From assembly GCF_014654615.1 (NCBI RefSeq), contig NZ_BNBB01000032.1, forward strand, positions 1 through 64,000: 64,000 bases of DNA, read 5' to 3'. Position 1 is the stretch's first letter; each line of letters opens with the position of its first letter. This DNA is from Streptosporangium violaceochromogenes (GTDB taxonomy: Bacteria > Actinomycetota > Actinomycetes > Streptosporangiales > Streptosporangiaceae). The notes under the pieces are model-generated. The model was not told where the DNA came from. It ran no database searches and saw only the letters and a list, made by a program, of their open reading frames with translations. A program made the position numbers and the translations under genes. Below, in pieces: positions 8,594-17,683 of the stretch.

Positions 8594-8809
8594 CTATTCC
8601 GCGATCCGGGTCCGCCCGGACCATTCGTAGACGGTCAGGGAACGGCCGTCCACGTTGACGGTCCTGTCGGTCGGCACGAAGTGTTCGTAGCCGTTGCCAC
8701 AGAGAATTTTGATCTTCTTGAGACCGGACTTGACGTGGTGGACACGCTGGTCGTCGGACAGTCGGGCGGAGCCGCCCACGAGGATCACGTTGGGGACCTC
8801 ACCGGTCAT
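8594..8809 (-). CDS. DUF5988-type small protein
   Basis: A 71-residue cytoplasmic protein. The opening NVILVGGSA, the central LCGNGYEHF and the end YEWSGRTRIAE match the short actinomycete DUF5988 family as I recall it. Members are often found near polyketide genes and have no known function. It is divergent from the PKS operon, sharing the 595-bp upstream region with it, and convergent with the regulator at 7334. That placement suggests co-regulation or an accessory role in the pathway. Confidence 0.7.
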   Translation of the reverse strand: MTGEVPNVILVGGSARLSDDQRVHHVKSGLKKIKILCGNGYEHFVPTDRTVNVDGRSLTVYEWSGRTRIAE

Positions 8810-9404
8810 GACGCCACCTGCCGCACCGGAATCCCGGCCTCGGCGCCAAAACGCCCGCCGTCATTCACCATTTTTCCCTCCGCACGCACCGTTCCACCTC
8901 GGACAGCACAGAAAGCATTTCACGCTTCTCCTCTGCGGCATCCAACAAAAATTGGAGGTTCCCAGCCCGCCGGATTTGCAGAGAAAATCAACGGAAATCG
9001 ACATCGTCTCCGGCGGTCCGAGATGGACGCAACTAATTTTTTCCAGGCCTCCCGGCGATCAAAAAATTGACGGCGCACGGCCGGACCGCCAGGAAAATCT
9101 GCCCGATGACCTGGCCGGATGCAAGCAAAACACAGTGGATCGCCGACCGGACCGCGACCGGCTCAAATAAAGCGGTAAGGAAAATCTTCCTTGTCCGTAC
9201 ACCGGCCGGATGGGCAGACTTATTGCCCCAAAGCCATTGCCGAAATGGCTTCGGGGCGAGCACGTCATTTACACGGTTCGAAATTTCATCCGAACCGGCC
9301 ATCACGCGGTCGACCGGATCGTCTCCGGCCCCTCGGCTCCCAAATCGGAATGGCCTGCGCGCCCGCTCGCTGTGGAAAGACGGACAACAGGACAGGAGTT
9401 CGCG
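8810..9404. promoter_or_regulatory. 595-bp control region between DUF5988 and PKS genes
   Basis: No gene is seen here, and the region is clearly A/T-richer than its neighbours. It holds a TCCAA/TTGGA palindrome (8941-8956), A6 and T6 tracts that pair as AATTTTTT and AAAAAATT around 9040-9070, two imperfect direct repeats beginning AGGAAAATCT (about 9090 and 9178), a strong hairpin at 9226-9256, and a CGGTTCG/CGAACCG inverted repeat at 9274-9297. It probably carries the divergent promoters and a long structured PKS leader. Confidence 0.5.
9226..9256. promoter_or_regulatory. 13-bp hairpin in the PKS leader
   Basis: CCCCAAAGCCATT pairs with AATGGCTTCGGGG, with one mismatch, around a 5-nt loop. 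It ends about 150 nt before the PKS start and has no U-tract on either strand. It could be an attenuator, an mRNA stabiliser or a weak terminator. Confidence 0.5.
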
Positions 9405-12400
9405 ATGTCGGCATCCGAAACAGAACCGATCGCGGTGATCGGCATGGGGTGCAGGTTTCCCGGCGGGGTCCGGACACCGGGCGGTCTGTGGAACCTGGCG
9501 GCCGAAGGGCGCCAGACGGCGAGGCCGGTACCCGCCGATCGCTGGGACGCGAAACGGCTTGCGGCCCTGCACGACCCGCGGCTTGAGGAGCCGGCGGCGA
9601 TCGGGTGCTTTCTCGAAGGGGACGTGTGGGCCTGGGAACCGGAGGCGCTGTCGGTCGCCCCCGCGGAGCGGGAGTGGGTGGACCCGCAGTCACGGGTGAT
9701 GATGGAGGTCGCCTGGGAGGCGGTCGAGCACGCCGGGATCCCGGTGAGCCGCGTCCGCGGCTCACGGACCGGTGTCTACGTGGGGACGTACGCTCCCGAC
9801 AATCTCTTCCGTGAGGCGCGCCCGGTCGAGGACGCCCCCAACAGCCCCTATCTGTTCGGGAACTACGCGGCCGGAGCCGCGGGACGCGTCGCCTTCGCGA
9901 TGGATCTGCGCGGCCCGGTGATGGTCGTGAGCACCCACTGCTCCTCGGGCCTGGTCGCGCTGGACGTGGCCTGCGGTGCGTTGACGTTGGGCGAGTGCGA
10001 CATGGCACTGGCCGGCGGCGTGCTGCTGATGCTCGCACCGCAGACCCACTACATGGAGGCACCGCTGCTGTTGTCGCGGCGTGGCGCGTGCTACGCCTTC
10101 GACCCCCGCGCCGACGGGTACGTGCGCGGTGAGGGCGCCGGGGCCGTGATGCTGAAACGACTCACCGACGCCCTGCGGGACGGGGACAGGGTTCTCGCGG
10201 TGATCCGCGGAAGCGCGGTCAACAACGACGGGCAGTCGACCCGGCTCACCGCCCCGTCCACCGAGATGCAGCAGCGGCTGTTCCTGTCCGCGGTGGAGAA
10301 GGCGAAGATCGACCCGGGTGAGGTCGGCCTGGTCGAGGCGCACGGGCCCGGCACCGGTGTGGGCGACCCGATCGAGTACACCTCGATCAACGCCGTCTAC
10401 GGCGAAGGCCGGGGCCGATGCGCCCTGGGTTCGGTGAAGACGAACATCGGGCACTCGGAGCCGGTCTCCGGCGTCGCCGGCCTCATCAAGACGGTGGAGT
10501 GCCTGCGCCGGGGCGTGATCCCGCCGAACCAGAACTTCACGCGGTGGAATCCGGGGATCGACCGGAGGACGCGGTCGCGGCTGTTCGTCCCGACCGAGCT
10601 GACCCCCTGGCCGGTCAAGGGCGCCTCCCGGCTGGCCGCGGTCTGCTCCTACGGCGTCAGCGGCACCAACGCGCATGTGGTCGTGGAAACGGCCCCCGCC
10701 GCTCGAAGGCCGGCCACCGCGAGACGGAGACCCGCCCCGGACGCGCGGAGGCTCTTCCTGCTCTCCGGCAACTCGGCCGGATCACTGGCCGTCTCCGCCT
10801 CCCGCCTGGCCGACTGGGTGGAGGGAGACGGCGCGTCGACGAGCCTGGCGGACACCGCGCACACCCTGGCGGTGCGCCGCGGCCACGCCGACCACCGCCT
10901 TGGCGTGATCGCGGAGACCGCGGAACAACTGGCCGGACGGGCACGGGCGTTCGCCGAGGGCCGGGAGGCCGAAGGGACGTCGGCCGGAACTCCGATGCTG
11001 CCGCCGGGCCACCCCGGACCGGTGTTCGTCTTCACCGGGCAGGGCTCACAGTACCCGGGAATGGGCCGGAGCCTGCTGAACGGCGAGCCGGTGTTCGCTC
11101 AAGTGATCGACGAGCTGGAACCGCTGATCCGCGCGGAGTCCGGCTTCTCGCTCCGGGAGATGATCACGAAACCGGAGGGCCTGGCCGCTGTCGACCGGAT
11201 CCAGCCCACCCTGTTCGGCGTTCACGTGGCGCTGGCCGCGCTGTGGCGCTCCTGGGGGGTGGAGCCGGCCGCGGTGATCGGCCAGTCGCTCGGCGAAGTG
11301 GCCGCGTCGGTCGTCGCGGGCGCGCTCGGCCTGGAGGACGGCGTGAAGGTGATCTGCCGCCGCGCGACCCTGCTGGCCCGCATCGCCCACGGGGCGATGG
11401 CCTCGGTGATGCTCGGCGCGGCCGACACGCAGGCCGCGATCGACGCCGCCGGCGCCGACGGGGTCTCCCTGGGGGTTCTCACCGGCCCGCGCACAACGGT
11501 GGTCTCCGGGGACGCGGCCCAGGTCCGCGCCCTTGTCGAGCACTGGAACACGCAGGACGTGGTGGCCCGCATGGTCGACGTCGACGTCGCCTCGCACTCG
11601 CCCCAGGTCGATCCCGTCATCGACGAGTTGCACGCCGTCCTGGAGACGGTACGTCCCCTGCGCCCCGGCACCGTCGTCTTCTACAGCACCGTCACGGACG
11701 ACCCGCGCGCCCCCGGCCCGTTGAACGCCTCGTACTGGGTGCGCAACCAGCGTGACACCGTGCGCTTTCAGCAGGCCGTGACCGCCGCGTTGAGCGACGG
11801 CCACCGGCTGTTCATCGAGTGCACCGCCCACCCCCTCGCCTCCCGCCCCATTCTCGACATCGCCCGGGAGGAAGGCGTCCAAGACGTGGTGACCGTGGGG
11901 TCGCTGCGCCGGGGCACCGACGACCAGGAGGCGTTTCTCACCCATCTGGCCGCCGTACACGCCGCGGGCTTCGACGGCATCGACTTCACCACCCGTTACG
12001 GTGACGGGCGGCTGGCCGACGTGCCCACCACCGCGTGGAACCGCACCCGTCACGGAGGCGTCGGCACCCCCTACACGCTCGTCGCCCCGCACCTGCCCGC
12101 CGCCGCCCAGCACCCGCTGCTCGGCGGCCACGTCCACGACCCCGACCACCCCCGGCGCCACCTGTGGCAGTCCCCCGTCGGTCCCCGGCGGCTGCCCTGG
12201 CTGGCCGACCACCGGGTCGCCGGCACCCCCGTACTGCCCGGCACCGGCTACGCCGAGATGCTGCTCGCCGCCGGCGCCGAGGTCTTCGGCACCGACCGCG
12301 TCGCCCTGGACGATCTGCGCGTCGTGGCCCCGCTGTTCCTGGACCCCGAGCCCCAGGTCACCACCCGTCTCGTCCAGGAGGACGACCGGCGGGCACGCGC

Positions 12401-14672
12401 GGAGATCGTCACCCACAGCGCCGACGGCCTGCTCGTCCACGCCCACGCCACGGTACGGGCTCTTCCCGGCGGCACGCCCGCCGTCGAGACGGGCCTGCTC
12501 CACCGTCCCACCGACACGTGGACCGACACACCGCCCGCCGACCTGCACCGGCACTTCCGTGAACGTCACGATGTCTTCCACGGCCCCGCCTTCGCGGCCA
12601 TCGACCGCATCCGGATCCACCCCGACCGCGACCGGGCCGTCTCCTCACTGCGCATCGACGACAGCGCCCGGGTCTCCGCCGCCGCGCTACGGCTGCACCC
12701 GGCGCTCGCCGACGAGTTCGTCCAGACCGCGGTGGCCGCCTGGCTGGCGTACTGCCCCATCAGCCCCGGCCCGGTCGTCGTCGCCGGATTCGACGGGATA
12801 CGCGTGTACGGCCCCACCGGGCACACCCGTCTGGCCTCCGTCACCGTGCACCGGGCCGACGACCTGACCTGCCACGCCTCCGGGCTCCTGACCACCGCCG
12901 ACGGCACCGTCGTCGCCGAACTGCGCGGCCTGCGCCTGACCAACATCACCCCACCCGAGCAGCGATACGCCGACCGTCTGGCCCACCTCGACTGGCACCC
13001 CGAACCTCCCCTCACGGACGTGGAACCCACCGATCAGCGATGGCTGGTCATCGCTCCCGCCGACACCCTCTGGAGCGAACGGCTGCACCGCTTGCTTCGC
13101 GAACACACAGCCGACAGCCGCCTGCTCACCTATACGTCCTCCCCCGAGCACCCCTTGGGGGATGACGCACTGGCCGCGGCGCTGAACGACGAGACCTCCC
13201 AGCCCCGCGGTCACGTTCTGTTGATCCTCGACCATCAAGAGACCCAGAGCCCGCCGACCACCGCTCTCAACGCCGTCCGCCGTACTCTCGGGGTGCTCCG
13301 GCACCTCGCGACCCGCACGGCCTCGACTCGCCTGTGGGTGATGTGGCGCGGCGACGAGACGCCGAGCGCCGCGGGCGTCCGCGGCCTGCTGCGATCCGCC
13401 GCCTTCGAACACCCCGGGCTGCGTCCCGGCGGCATGGAGATCTCCGGCGACACTCCCTTAGAGGCCGTACTGCCCGACCTGCTCGCCGACGACCAGGCGA
13501 TCCGCGAGGTCGCCTGGCGTCACGGCGTCCGCCATCTCGCCCGCGTCCGCCCCGGACCGGCCACTCTCCCACCCCCGAAAAGACAGACCACCCTCATCCG
13601 GCCCGGCGGCAGCTATCTGATCACCGGTGGTCTCGGCGGACTGGGCCTGCTGACCGCCCGGCGCCTGTCCGAACGCGGCGCCCGTCACCTCGTCCTGGTC
13701 GGCCGCGGCGGCCCCACCCCCGACACCGCGCGGGAACTGGAGGACATAGGCGCCACCGGCACCCGTGTCGACGTCGTTCTCGGGGACATCGCCGCGGCGG
13801 ACGTCATCGAGCGGGCCATCACGGCGGCCTCCGGTTCGGGTGGCGCGCTGCGCGGCGTCGTCCACGCCGCGGGTGTGGTCGAGGACGCCACTCTCACCAA
13901 CCTCGACGACGCGCTCCTGCGACGGGTCTGGCGCGGCAAGGCCGAGGGCGCCTGGGCCCTGCACCACGCCACCCTCCGGCTGGACCTGGACTTCTTCGTC
14001 GTCTACTCCTCCGTCGCCTCCCTGATCGGCTCCCCGGGCCAAGGCGCCTACGCAGCGGCCAACGCCTGGCTCGACTTCCTCGTCGCCCACCGCCGCGCCC
14101 ACGGCCTGGCCGCCACCGGGATCAACTGGGGCGCCTGGTCCCGGGTGGGCCGCGGCCGGCACCTCGCGGAGCGCGGTTTCATCATGATCAACCCGGAGGA
14201 CGGTCTCGACGCCCTCGAACGCATCCTCGGCGAAGGCCACCACCGCGTCGCCTACTCCCCGATCGACCCCGTCCTGTGGACCGCCCCCTACCCCGCCCTG
14301 AAGAACTCCGCCCTCCTGGCCGATCTCCTGGCAGATCACCAGGCCGCCCCGGAGCACGGCGGCTCCCCGGTCCGCGACGCGCTTCTCGCCGCCGGCAGCC
14401 CGTCCGAACGTCACCGAATCCTTCAGGAGTTCGTCATCGGCCAGGTCCGCGAACTCCTCGGCAACACCACCCGGCACATCGGGGCCCACACGAGCCTGGT
14501 TCTGCTGGGTCTCGACTCGCTCGGCGCCGTCCAGCTGCAACAGCGCCTGTCCGGCACCCTGCACGTCACCATCCAGCCCGGGGTCATCTGGACGAAACCC
14601 AGCGCCGCCGCTCTCACCGACTGGCTCCTGGAGCGCATGGCCCTGGTTTCCGACAGGGAGGCAACAGACTGA
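9405..14672 (+). CDS. Type I polyketide synthase, KS-AT-DH-KR-ACP
   Basis: A 1755-residue single-module PKS. KS: catalytic Cys179 in THCSSG (usually ACSSS), His313 in HGPGTG, His350 in TNIGH. AT: Ser628 in GQSLGE and VASH ending at His731, closer to the methylmalonyl YASH than the malonyl HAFH motif. DH: His936 in HRVAGTPVLP and Asp1103 in DEFVQ. KR: GGLGGLG near residue 1407, Tyr1549 in YAAAN, and a VED in place of the B-type LDD. ACP: Ser1705 in LGLDSLGA. There is no ER and no TE. All catalytic residues are present, so it should act iteratively to give a partly reduced, conjugated chain. Start: ATG 9405 with ACAGGAG at 9392-9398. It overlaps the next gene by one base. Confidence 0.93.
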   Translation: MSASETEPIAVIGMGCRFPGGVRTPGGLWNLAAEGRQTARPVPADRWDAKRLAALHDPRLEEPAAIGCFLEGDVWAWEPEALSVAPAEREWVDPQSRVMMEVAWEAVEHAGIPVSRVRGSRTGVYVGTYAPDNLFREARPVEDAPNSPYLFGNYAAGAAGRVAFAMDLRGPVMVVSTHCSSGLVALDVACGALTLGECDMALAGGVLLMLAPQTHYMEAPLLLSRRGACYAFDPRADGYVRGEGAGAVMLKRLTDALRDGDRVLAVIRGSAVNNDGQSTRLTAPSTEMQQRLFLSAVEKAKIDPGEVGLVEAHGPGTGVGDPIEYTSINAVYGEGRGRCALGSVKTNIGHSEPVSGVAGLIKTVECLRRGVIPPNQNFTRWNPGIDRRTRSRLFVPTELTPWPVKGASRLAAVCSYGVSGTNAHVVVETAPAARRPATARRRPAPDARRLFLLSGNSAGSLAVSASRLADWVEGDGASTSLADTAHTLAVRRGHADHRLGVIAETAEQLAGRARAFAEGREAEGTSAGTPMLPPGHPGPVFVFTGQGSQYPGMGRSLLNGEPVFAQVIDELEPLIRAESGFSLREMITKPEGLAAVDRIQPTLFGVHVALAALWRSWGVEPAAVIGQSLGEVAASVVAGALGLEDGVKVICRRATLLARIAHGAMASVMLGAADTQAAIDAAGADGVSLGVLTGPRTTVVSGDAAQVRALVEHWNTQDVVARMVDVDVASHSPQVDPVIDELHAVLETVRPLRPGTVVFYSTVTDDPRAPGPLNASYWVRNQRDTVRFQQAVTAALSDGHRLFIECTAHPLASRPILDIAREEGVQDVVTVGSLRRGTDDQEAFLTHLAAVHAAGFDGIDFTTRYGDGRLADVPTTAWNRTRHGGVGTPYTLVAPHLPAAAQHPLLGGHVHDPDHPRRHLWQSPVGPRRLPWLADHRVAGTPVLPGTGYAEMLLAAGAEVFGTDRVALDDLRVVAPLFLDPEPQVTTRLVQEDDRRARAEIVTHSADGLLVHAHATVRALPGGTPAVETGLLHRPTDTWTDTPPADLHRHFRERHDVFHGPAFAAIDRIRIHPDRDRAVSSLRIDDSARVSAAALRLHPALADEFVQTAVAAWLAYCPISPGPVVVAGFDGIRVYGPTGHTRLASVTVHRADDLTCHASGLLTTADGTVVAELRGLRLTNITPPEQRYADRLAHLDWHPEPPLTDVEPTDQRWLVIAPADTLWSERLHRLLREHTADSRLLTYTSSPEHPLGDDALAAALNDETSQPRGHVLLILDHQETQSPPTTALNAVRRTLGVLRHLATRTASTRLWVMWRGDETPSAAGVRGLLRSAAFEHPGLRPGGMEISGDTPLEAVLPDLLADDQAIREVAWRHGVRHLARVRPGPATLPPPKRQTTLIRPGGSYLITGGLGGLGLLTARRLSERGARHLVLVGRGGPTPDTARELEDIGATGTRVDVVLGDIAAADVIERAITAASGSGGALRGVVHAAGVVEDATLTNLDDALLRRVWRGKAEGAWALHHATLRLDLDFFVVYSSVASLIGSPGQGAYAAANAWLDFLVAHRRAHGLAATGINWGAWSRVGRGRHLAERGFIMINPEDGLDALERILGEGHHRVAYSPIDPVLWTAPYPALKNSALLADLLADHQAAPEHGGSPVRDALLAAGSPSERHRILQEFVIGQVRELLGNTTRHIGAHTSLVLLGLDSLGAVQLQQRLSGTLHVTIQPGVIWTKPSAAALTDWLLERMALVSDREATD

Positions 14673-15520
14673 TGGGCCGCTACAGCCGCCTGCGCTACAT
14701 CCAGACCCTGGACCCGGAGCGCGACTACGAGGAGATCTTCCAGCTCACCACCCGCTACGAGTTCCCCTGGGACTACAACACCGGGTACTCCTTCGCCTTC
14801 ATCACCGACTTCGTCATCCCCTCGATCACCCACACCCTCGCCTCGACCGGAGAGTTCGCCCATCGCAGTATGAAGCGCTACGACGACACCATGCTGTTCC
14901 CCTTCGACATCCACCGTCACGGCATGGAGACCCCCGACGGACGTGACACCGTCCGCGCGCTGAACCGGATCCACGGGCACTACGCCATCGACAACACCGA
15001 CTATCTGCACATCCTCGCCGGCCATCTGGTGTCGGCGATCGACTGGATCAACGCGTACGGCTGGCGGAGACTGTCCGAACCCGAAGAACGCGCCCTGGTC
15101 CTGACGCATCGCCGTCTCGGTCAGTTGATGGGCATCAAGGACCTCCCCGAGACCTACGAGGATTTCAAAGCCTGGCTCGAAGCCGACATCAGGAAGCGCG
15201 GCGCCTGGCACTACGCCAACAGCGCCATGGTGGGTTACGTCCTGGGCATCATCGCCGACCTCTGCCCCCGGGGCACCAAGGCGATCGCCACCCGGGGCAT
15301 CCTCTCCCTCCTGGACGAGGACATCCGGATCATGCTCGACCAGCCCAAGACGCCTGCCTGGTTCTCCGCCGCCGTGCGCCGGGTCCTGCGCACCCGCGGG
15401 CGCCTCCTGCGCCTCGCCCCACCCCGCCGTCGCCCCTACATGCGCACCCCCCACTCCTACCCCCGCGGATGGAGCCTGGAGCACCTCGGCCCCCGGCATC
15501 CGGAAGGGCGGGAAACGTGA
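14672..15520 (+). CDS. MpaB/rubber-oxygenase-like oxygenase (DUF2236)
   Basis: A 282-residue protein of the DUF2236 family, which includes MpaB (oxidative cleavage of a polyprenyl chain in mycophenolate biosynthesis) and latex-clearing haem oxygenases. The diagnostic core is HGHYAIDNTDYLHILAGHL followed by INAYGWRRLSEPE and LGQLMGIKDLPETYEDF, about residues 108-170. Histidines at the core and near residue 88 could bind haem. The ATG overlaps the PKS stop (TGATG), with an AGGGAGG site, so it is made together with the PKS. In this setting it probably oxidises or cleaves a C=C bond of the polyketide chain (inference). Confidence 0.8.
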   Translation: MGRYSRLRYIQTLDPERDYEEIFQLTTRYEFPWDYNTGYSFAFITDFVIPSITHTLASTGEFAHRSMKRYDDTMLFPFDIHRHGMETPDGRDTVRALNRIHGHYAIDNTDYLHILAGHLVSAIDWINAYGWRRLSEPEERALVLTHRRLGQLMGIKDLPETYEDFKAWLEADIRKRGAWHYANSAMVGYVLGIIADLCPRGTKAIATRGILSLLDEDIRIMLDQPKTPAWFSAAVRRVLRTRGRLLRLAPPRRRPYMRTPHSYPRGWSLEHLGPRHPEGRET

Positions 15521-16542
15521 CCACGTCCCGTTCCCTGCGTGCCGACGCTCCGGTGAGAACGCGGCGGCGCATCCGGCCGGTCCTCTGGTTCGCCGCCGTC
15601 GGCGTCGTCTGCACCGCCTGCGCGCTCTTCGCCTGGACCGCCTGGATCGTCACGGGCCACGCCGTCCCCACCCCCACCGGGCCCACCCCCGTCCCGCTCG
15701 CTCACCGGATCGGCGCCTGGGTGATCCAGGGCATGTCGGTGATACTGATCATCTGGGGCGTGGTGCACGCCGTCCGGCAATGCCGGCAACAGCGTCGCAT
15801 CACCTACGACGCGCTGGTCCTGATCGGCGGTACTTCGATCGCCTGGCTTGAGCCGTACATGAACTTCTTCAGACCCGCGGCCGAAACATACAACTCCTAC
15901 CACTTCAACCTCGGGTCCTGGGGGCCGTACCTGCCCGGATTCCTCAACGACGAGAACTTCCGCGAACCACTGCCGCTGATCTACGAACTCTGTTACGGCT
16001 CGTATTTCCTCCTCCTCGCGATGTTCGGCTGCAAGGTCATGGAGCGATGCGCGCGGCGCTGGCCCCACATGAGCGGCGCCGGGCTCATCGGCTGCACCTT
16101 CGCGGTGTTCATGGTCATCGAGCCGTTCGCCGACAACGCATATGTAAGGCTCCACTTCTACCAGTACTGGCACGCCATTCCCGAGCTCACGCTCTGGAGC
16201 GGCGAGACCTACCAGTACCCGGTATACGCGGCCGTTCTGGCCAGCGCGTACTTCACCTCCCTCGGCGCCCTCCGTTACTTCCGCGACGGGCACGGACACA
16301 CCCTCGGAGAACGCGGCGTGGACGAATCGGCCAGGTCACCCCTCCGCCCGGCCGTGCTGCGCCTCCTCGGTGTCACCGGATGTCTCAACCTGGCGTTCGG
16401 CGCGTACATATTCCTCTACGCCTGGATCAGCGTCTACGGCGGGCCGATCCCCGGCGACCCTCCCAGTTACATGCTCAACGGCGTCTGCGGAGCGGGTGCG
16501 GAACAACCCTGCTCCGTGTCGAACGTCCCCATCACACGGTGA
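15517..16542 (+). CDS. AveC-like (spirocyclase family) membrane protein, copy 1
   Basis: A 341-residue polytopic membrane protein with about seven hydrophobic helices. It resembles the AveC family: an acidic/aromatic pocket segment WLEPYMNFF, then YNSYHFNLGSWGPYLPGF, and IEPFADNAY further on. AveC acts on spiroketal formation and dehydration in avermectin biosynthesis. Homologs are widespread in actinomycetes and mostly uncharacterised. The GTG start overlaps the previous stop (GTGA). A paralog with the same WGPYLPG signature follows, so the pathway probably uses two related but diverged membrane enzymes. Confidence 0.75.
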   Translation: MTTSRSLRADAPVRTRRRIRPVLWFAAVGVVCTACALFAWTAWIVTGHAVPTPTGPTPVPLAHRIGAWVIQGMSVILIIWGVVHAVRQCRQQRRITYDALVLIGGTSIAWLEPYMNFFRPAAETYNSYHFNLGSWGPYLPGFLNDENFREPLPLIYELCYGSYFLLLAMFGCKVMERCARRWPHMSGAGLIGCTFAVFMVIEPFADNAYVRLHFYQYWHAIPELTLWSGETYQYPVYAAVLASAYFTSLGALRYFRDGHGHTLGERGVDESARSPLRPAVLRLLGVTGCLNLAFGAYIFLYAWISVYGGPIPGDPPSYMLNGVCGAGAEQPCSVSNVPITR

Positions 16543-16576
16543 AACCCAACGGGGCGGTCCGATCACGAATGAATGG

Positions 16577-16628
16577 CACCTTCGAGCTCTCCAGGCGGAC
16601 CACCTCGGCGGGCACCCCTTCGAAGGTG
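16577..16628. repeat. Inverted repeat between the two AveC-like genes
   Basis: CACCTTCGA and TCGAAGGTG form perfect 9-bp arms 34 nt apart in the only sizeable gap (150 bp) of the PKS operon. The minus strand here also carries a protein-like stretch (WNVEYGFTFEG to the stop at 16532) without a convincing start, possibly the remnant of a gene. Confidence 0.4.
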
Positions 16629-16723
16629 AACCCGTATTCCACATTCCACAAGAACGTGTCCGGACCTCGTGATGCCCGCCGTGGATCAATCGGATGAGGC
16701 TCCTCACCCCAGGATGTGACAAA

Positions 16724-17683
16724 GTGACGCACACCCCAGCGAATCCGCCGGAAACCAACACCTGCGAGACGACGCCCCAGCGGCGTTGGCTGTCTCCGCC
16801 GGTGCTGCTGGCCGCGTTCGGCGCAGCCTGCGTCCTGTTCCAGGCTTGGGTGTTCGCCCGCTGGGCCGCCGACGGCAACCTGCGCAGCTACCCCTTCAAC
16901 GGCGACATGCCCACCCACCTGAAGATCAGCACGCAGGTGTTGCAGGTGCTCGTGGCCGCCGCGTGCGTCGCGCTGGCCGTCCTCTGCCGGCGGCAGAGCC
17001 GCGCGGCCGGACATGTCACCCTGTTGACCACCCTGACCGCCGGGTGGGCCCTGGCCTTCTGGGCCGACCCGTACATCGCTCCTCACACCCACTTCATCAG
17101 CAACAACCGTTACGGGATCAACTACCCGACATGGGGGCCGTATCTCCCCGGATGGGATGGTCCCCTGCCGCAGCACCAGACCTTCCTGGAAAACGGCATG
17201 TACCCGTTGCTGGTGATCTGGATATGGATCGGCCTGGCCATCGCCCGTCTGCTCCGAACCCGGCGCCCGCAGTGGAGCCGAGCCCGCGTCGCCGGACTCA
17301 CCACGGTGCTCCTTTTTCCCGTAGACATCGTCCTGGAGCAGGCTTACATACGCGCGGCCGGCTTCGGCTACGCCCGCGCCACGCCCTGTCTCACCCTCTT
17401 CGAGGGGCAGTGGTACCAGCTCCCCCTCACCGCGGCGACCGTCATGACGCTCCTGGTGGCCCCGCCCGTCGTCGTGATGGCCGTCTACGCCGGACCGGGG
17501 CGCGAGGTCTGGATGCTGGAAGGCTCGCTGAGCCTGCCCCACCGGGCCCAGCCCTGGATCCGCCTGCTGGCGGGTGTCGGCCTCGTCCACGTGTGCATGG
17601 TGGGCTTCATCGTGCTCACACAGCTCTACACACCGCTCACCTACCTCATCGACCTGCCCCCCTGGTTTGAGCGGCCGGCATGA
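16724..17683 (+). CDS. AveC-like (spirocyclase family) membrane protein, copy 2
   Basis: A 319-residue paralog of the preceding gene. It shares ADPY, NYPTWGPYLPGW and the acidic helix PVDIVLEQAYIRA, and it has six to eight hydrophobic segments. Overall identity to copy 1 looks low outside these motifs, so it is an old duplication or separate recruitment rather than a recent one. The GTG at 16724 has AGGA nine bases upstream. An ATG at 16694 is possible but has no ribosome site. The stop overlaps the next ATG (ATGA). The specific reaction is unknown. Confidence 0.72.
   Translation: MTHTPANPPETNTCETTPQRRWLSPPVLLAAFGAACVLFQAWVFARWAADGNLRSYPFNGDMPTHLKISTQVLQVLVAAACVALAVLCRRQSRAAGHVTLLTTLTAGWALAFWADPYIAPHTHFISNNRYGINYPTWGPYLPGWDGPLPQHQTFLENGMYPLLVIWIWIGLAIARLLRTRRPQWSRARVAGLTTVLLFPVDIVLEQAYIRAAGFGYARATPCLTLFEGQWYQLPLTAATVMTLLVAPPVVVMAVYAGPGREVWMLEGSLSLPHRAQPWIRLLAGVGLVHVCMVGFIVLTQLYTPLTYLIDLPPWFERPA

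Noticed and set aside
9286..10062. Minus-strand frames opposite the PKS KS region
   Set aside because: Arg/Pro/Ser-rich translations with no motifs; the KS on the plus strand has all catalytic residues.
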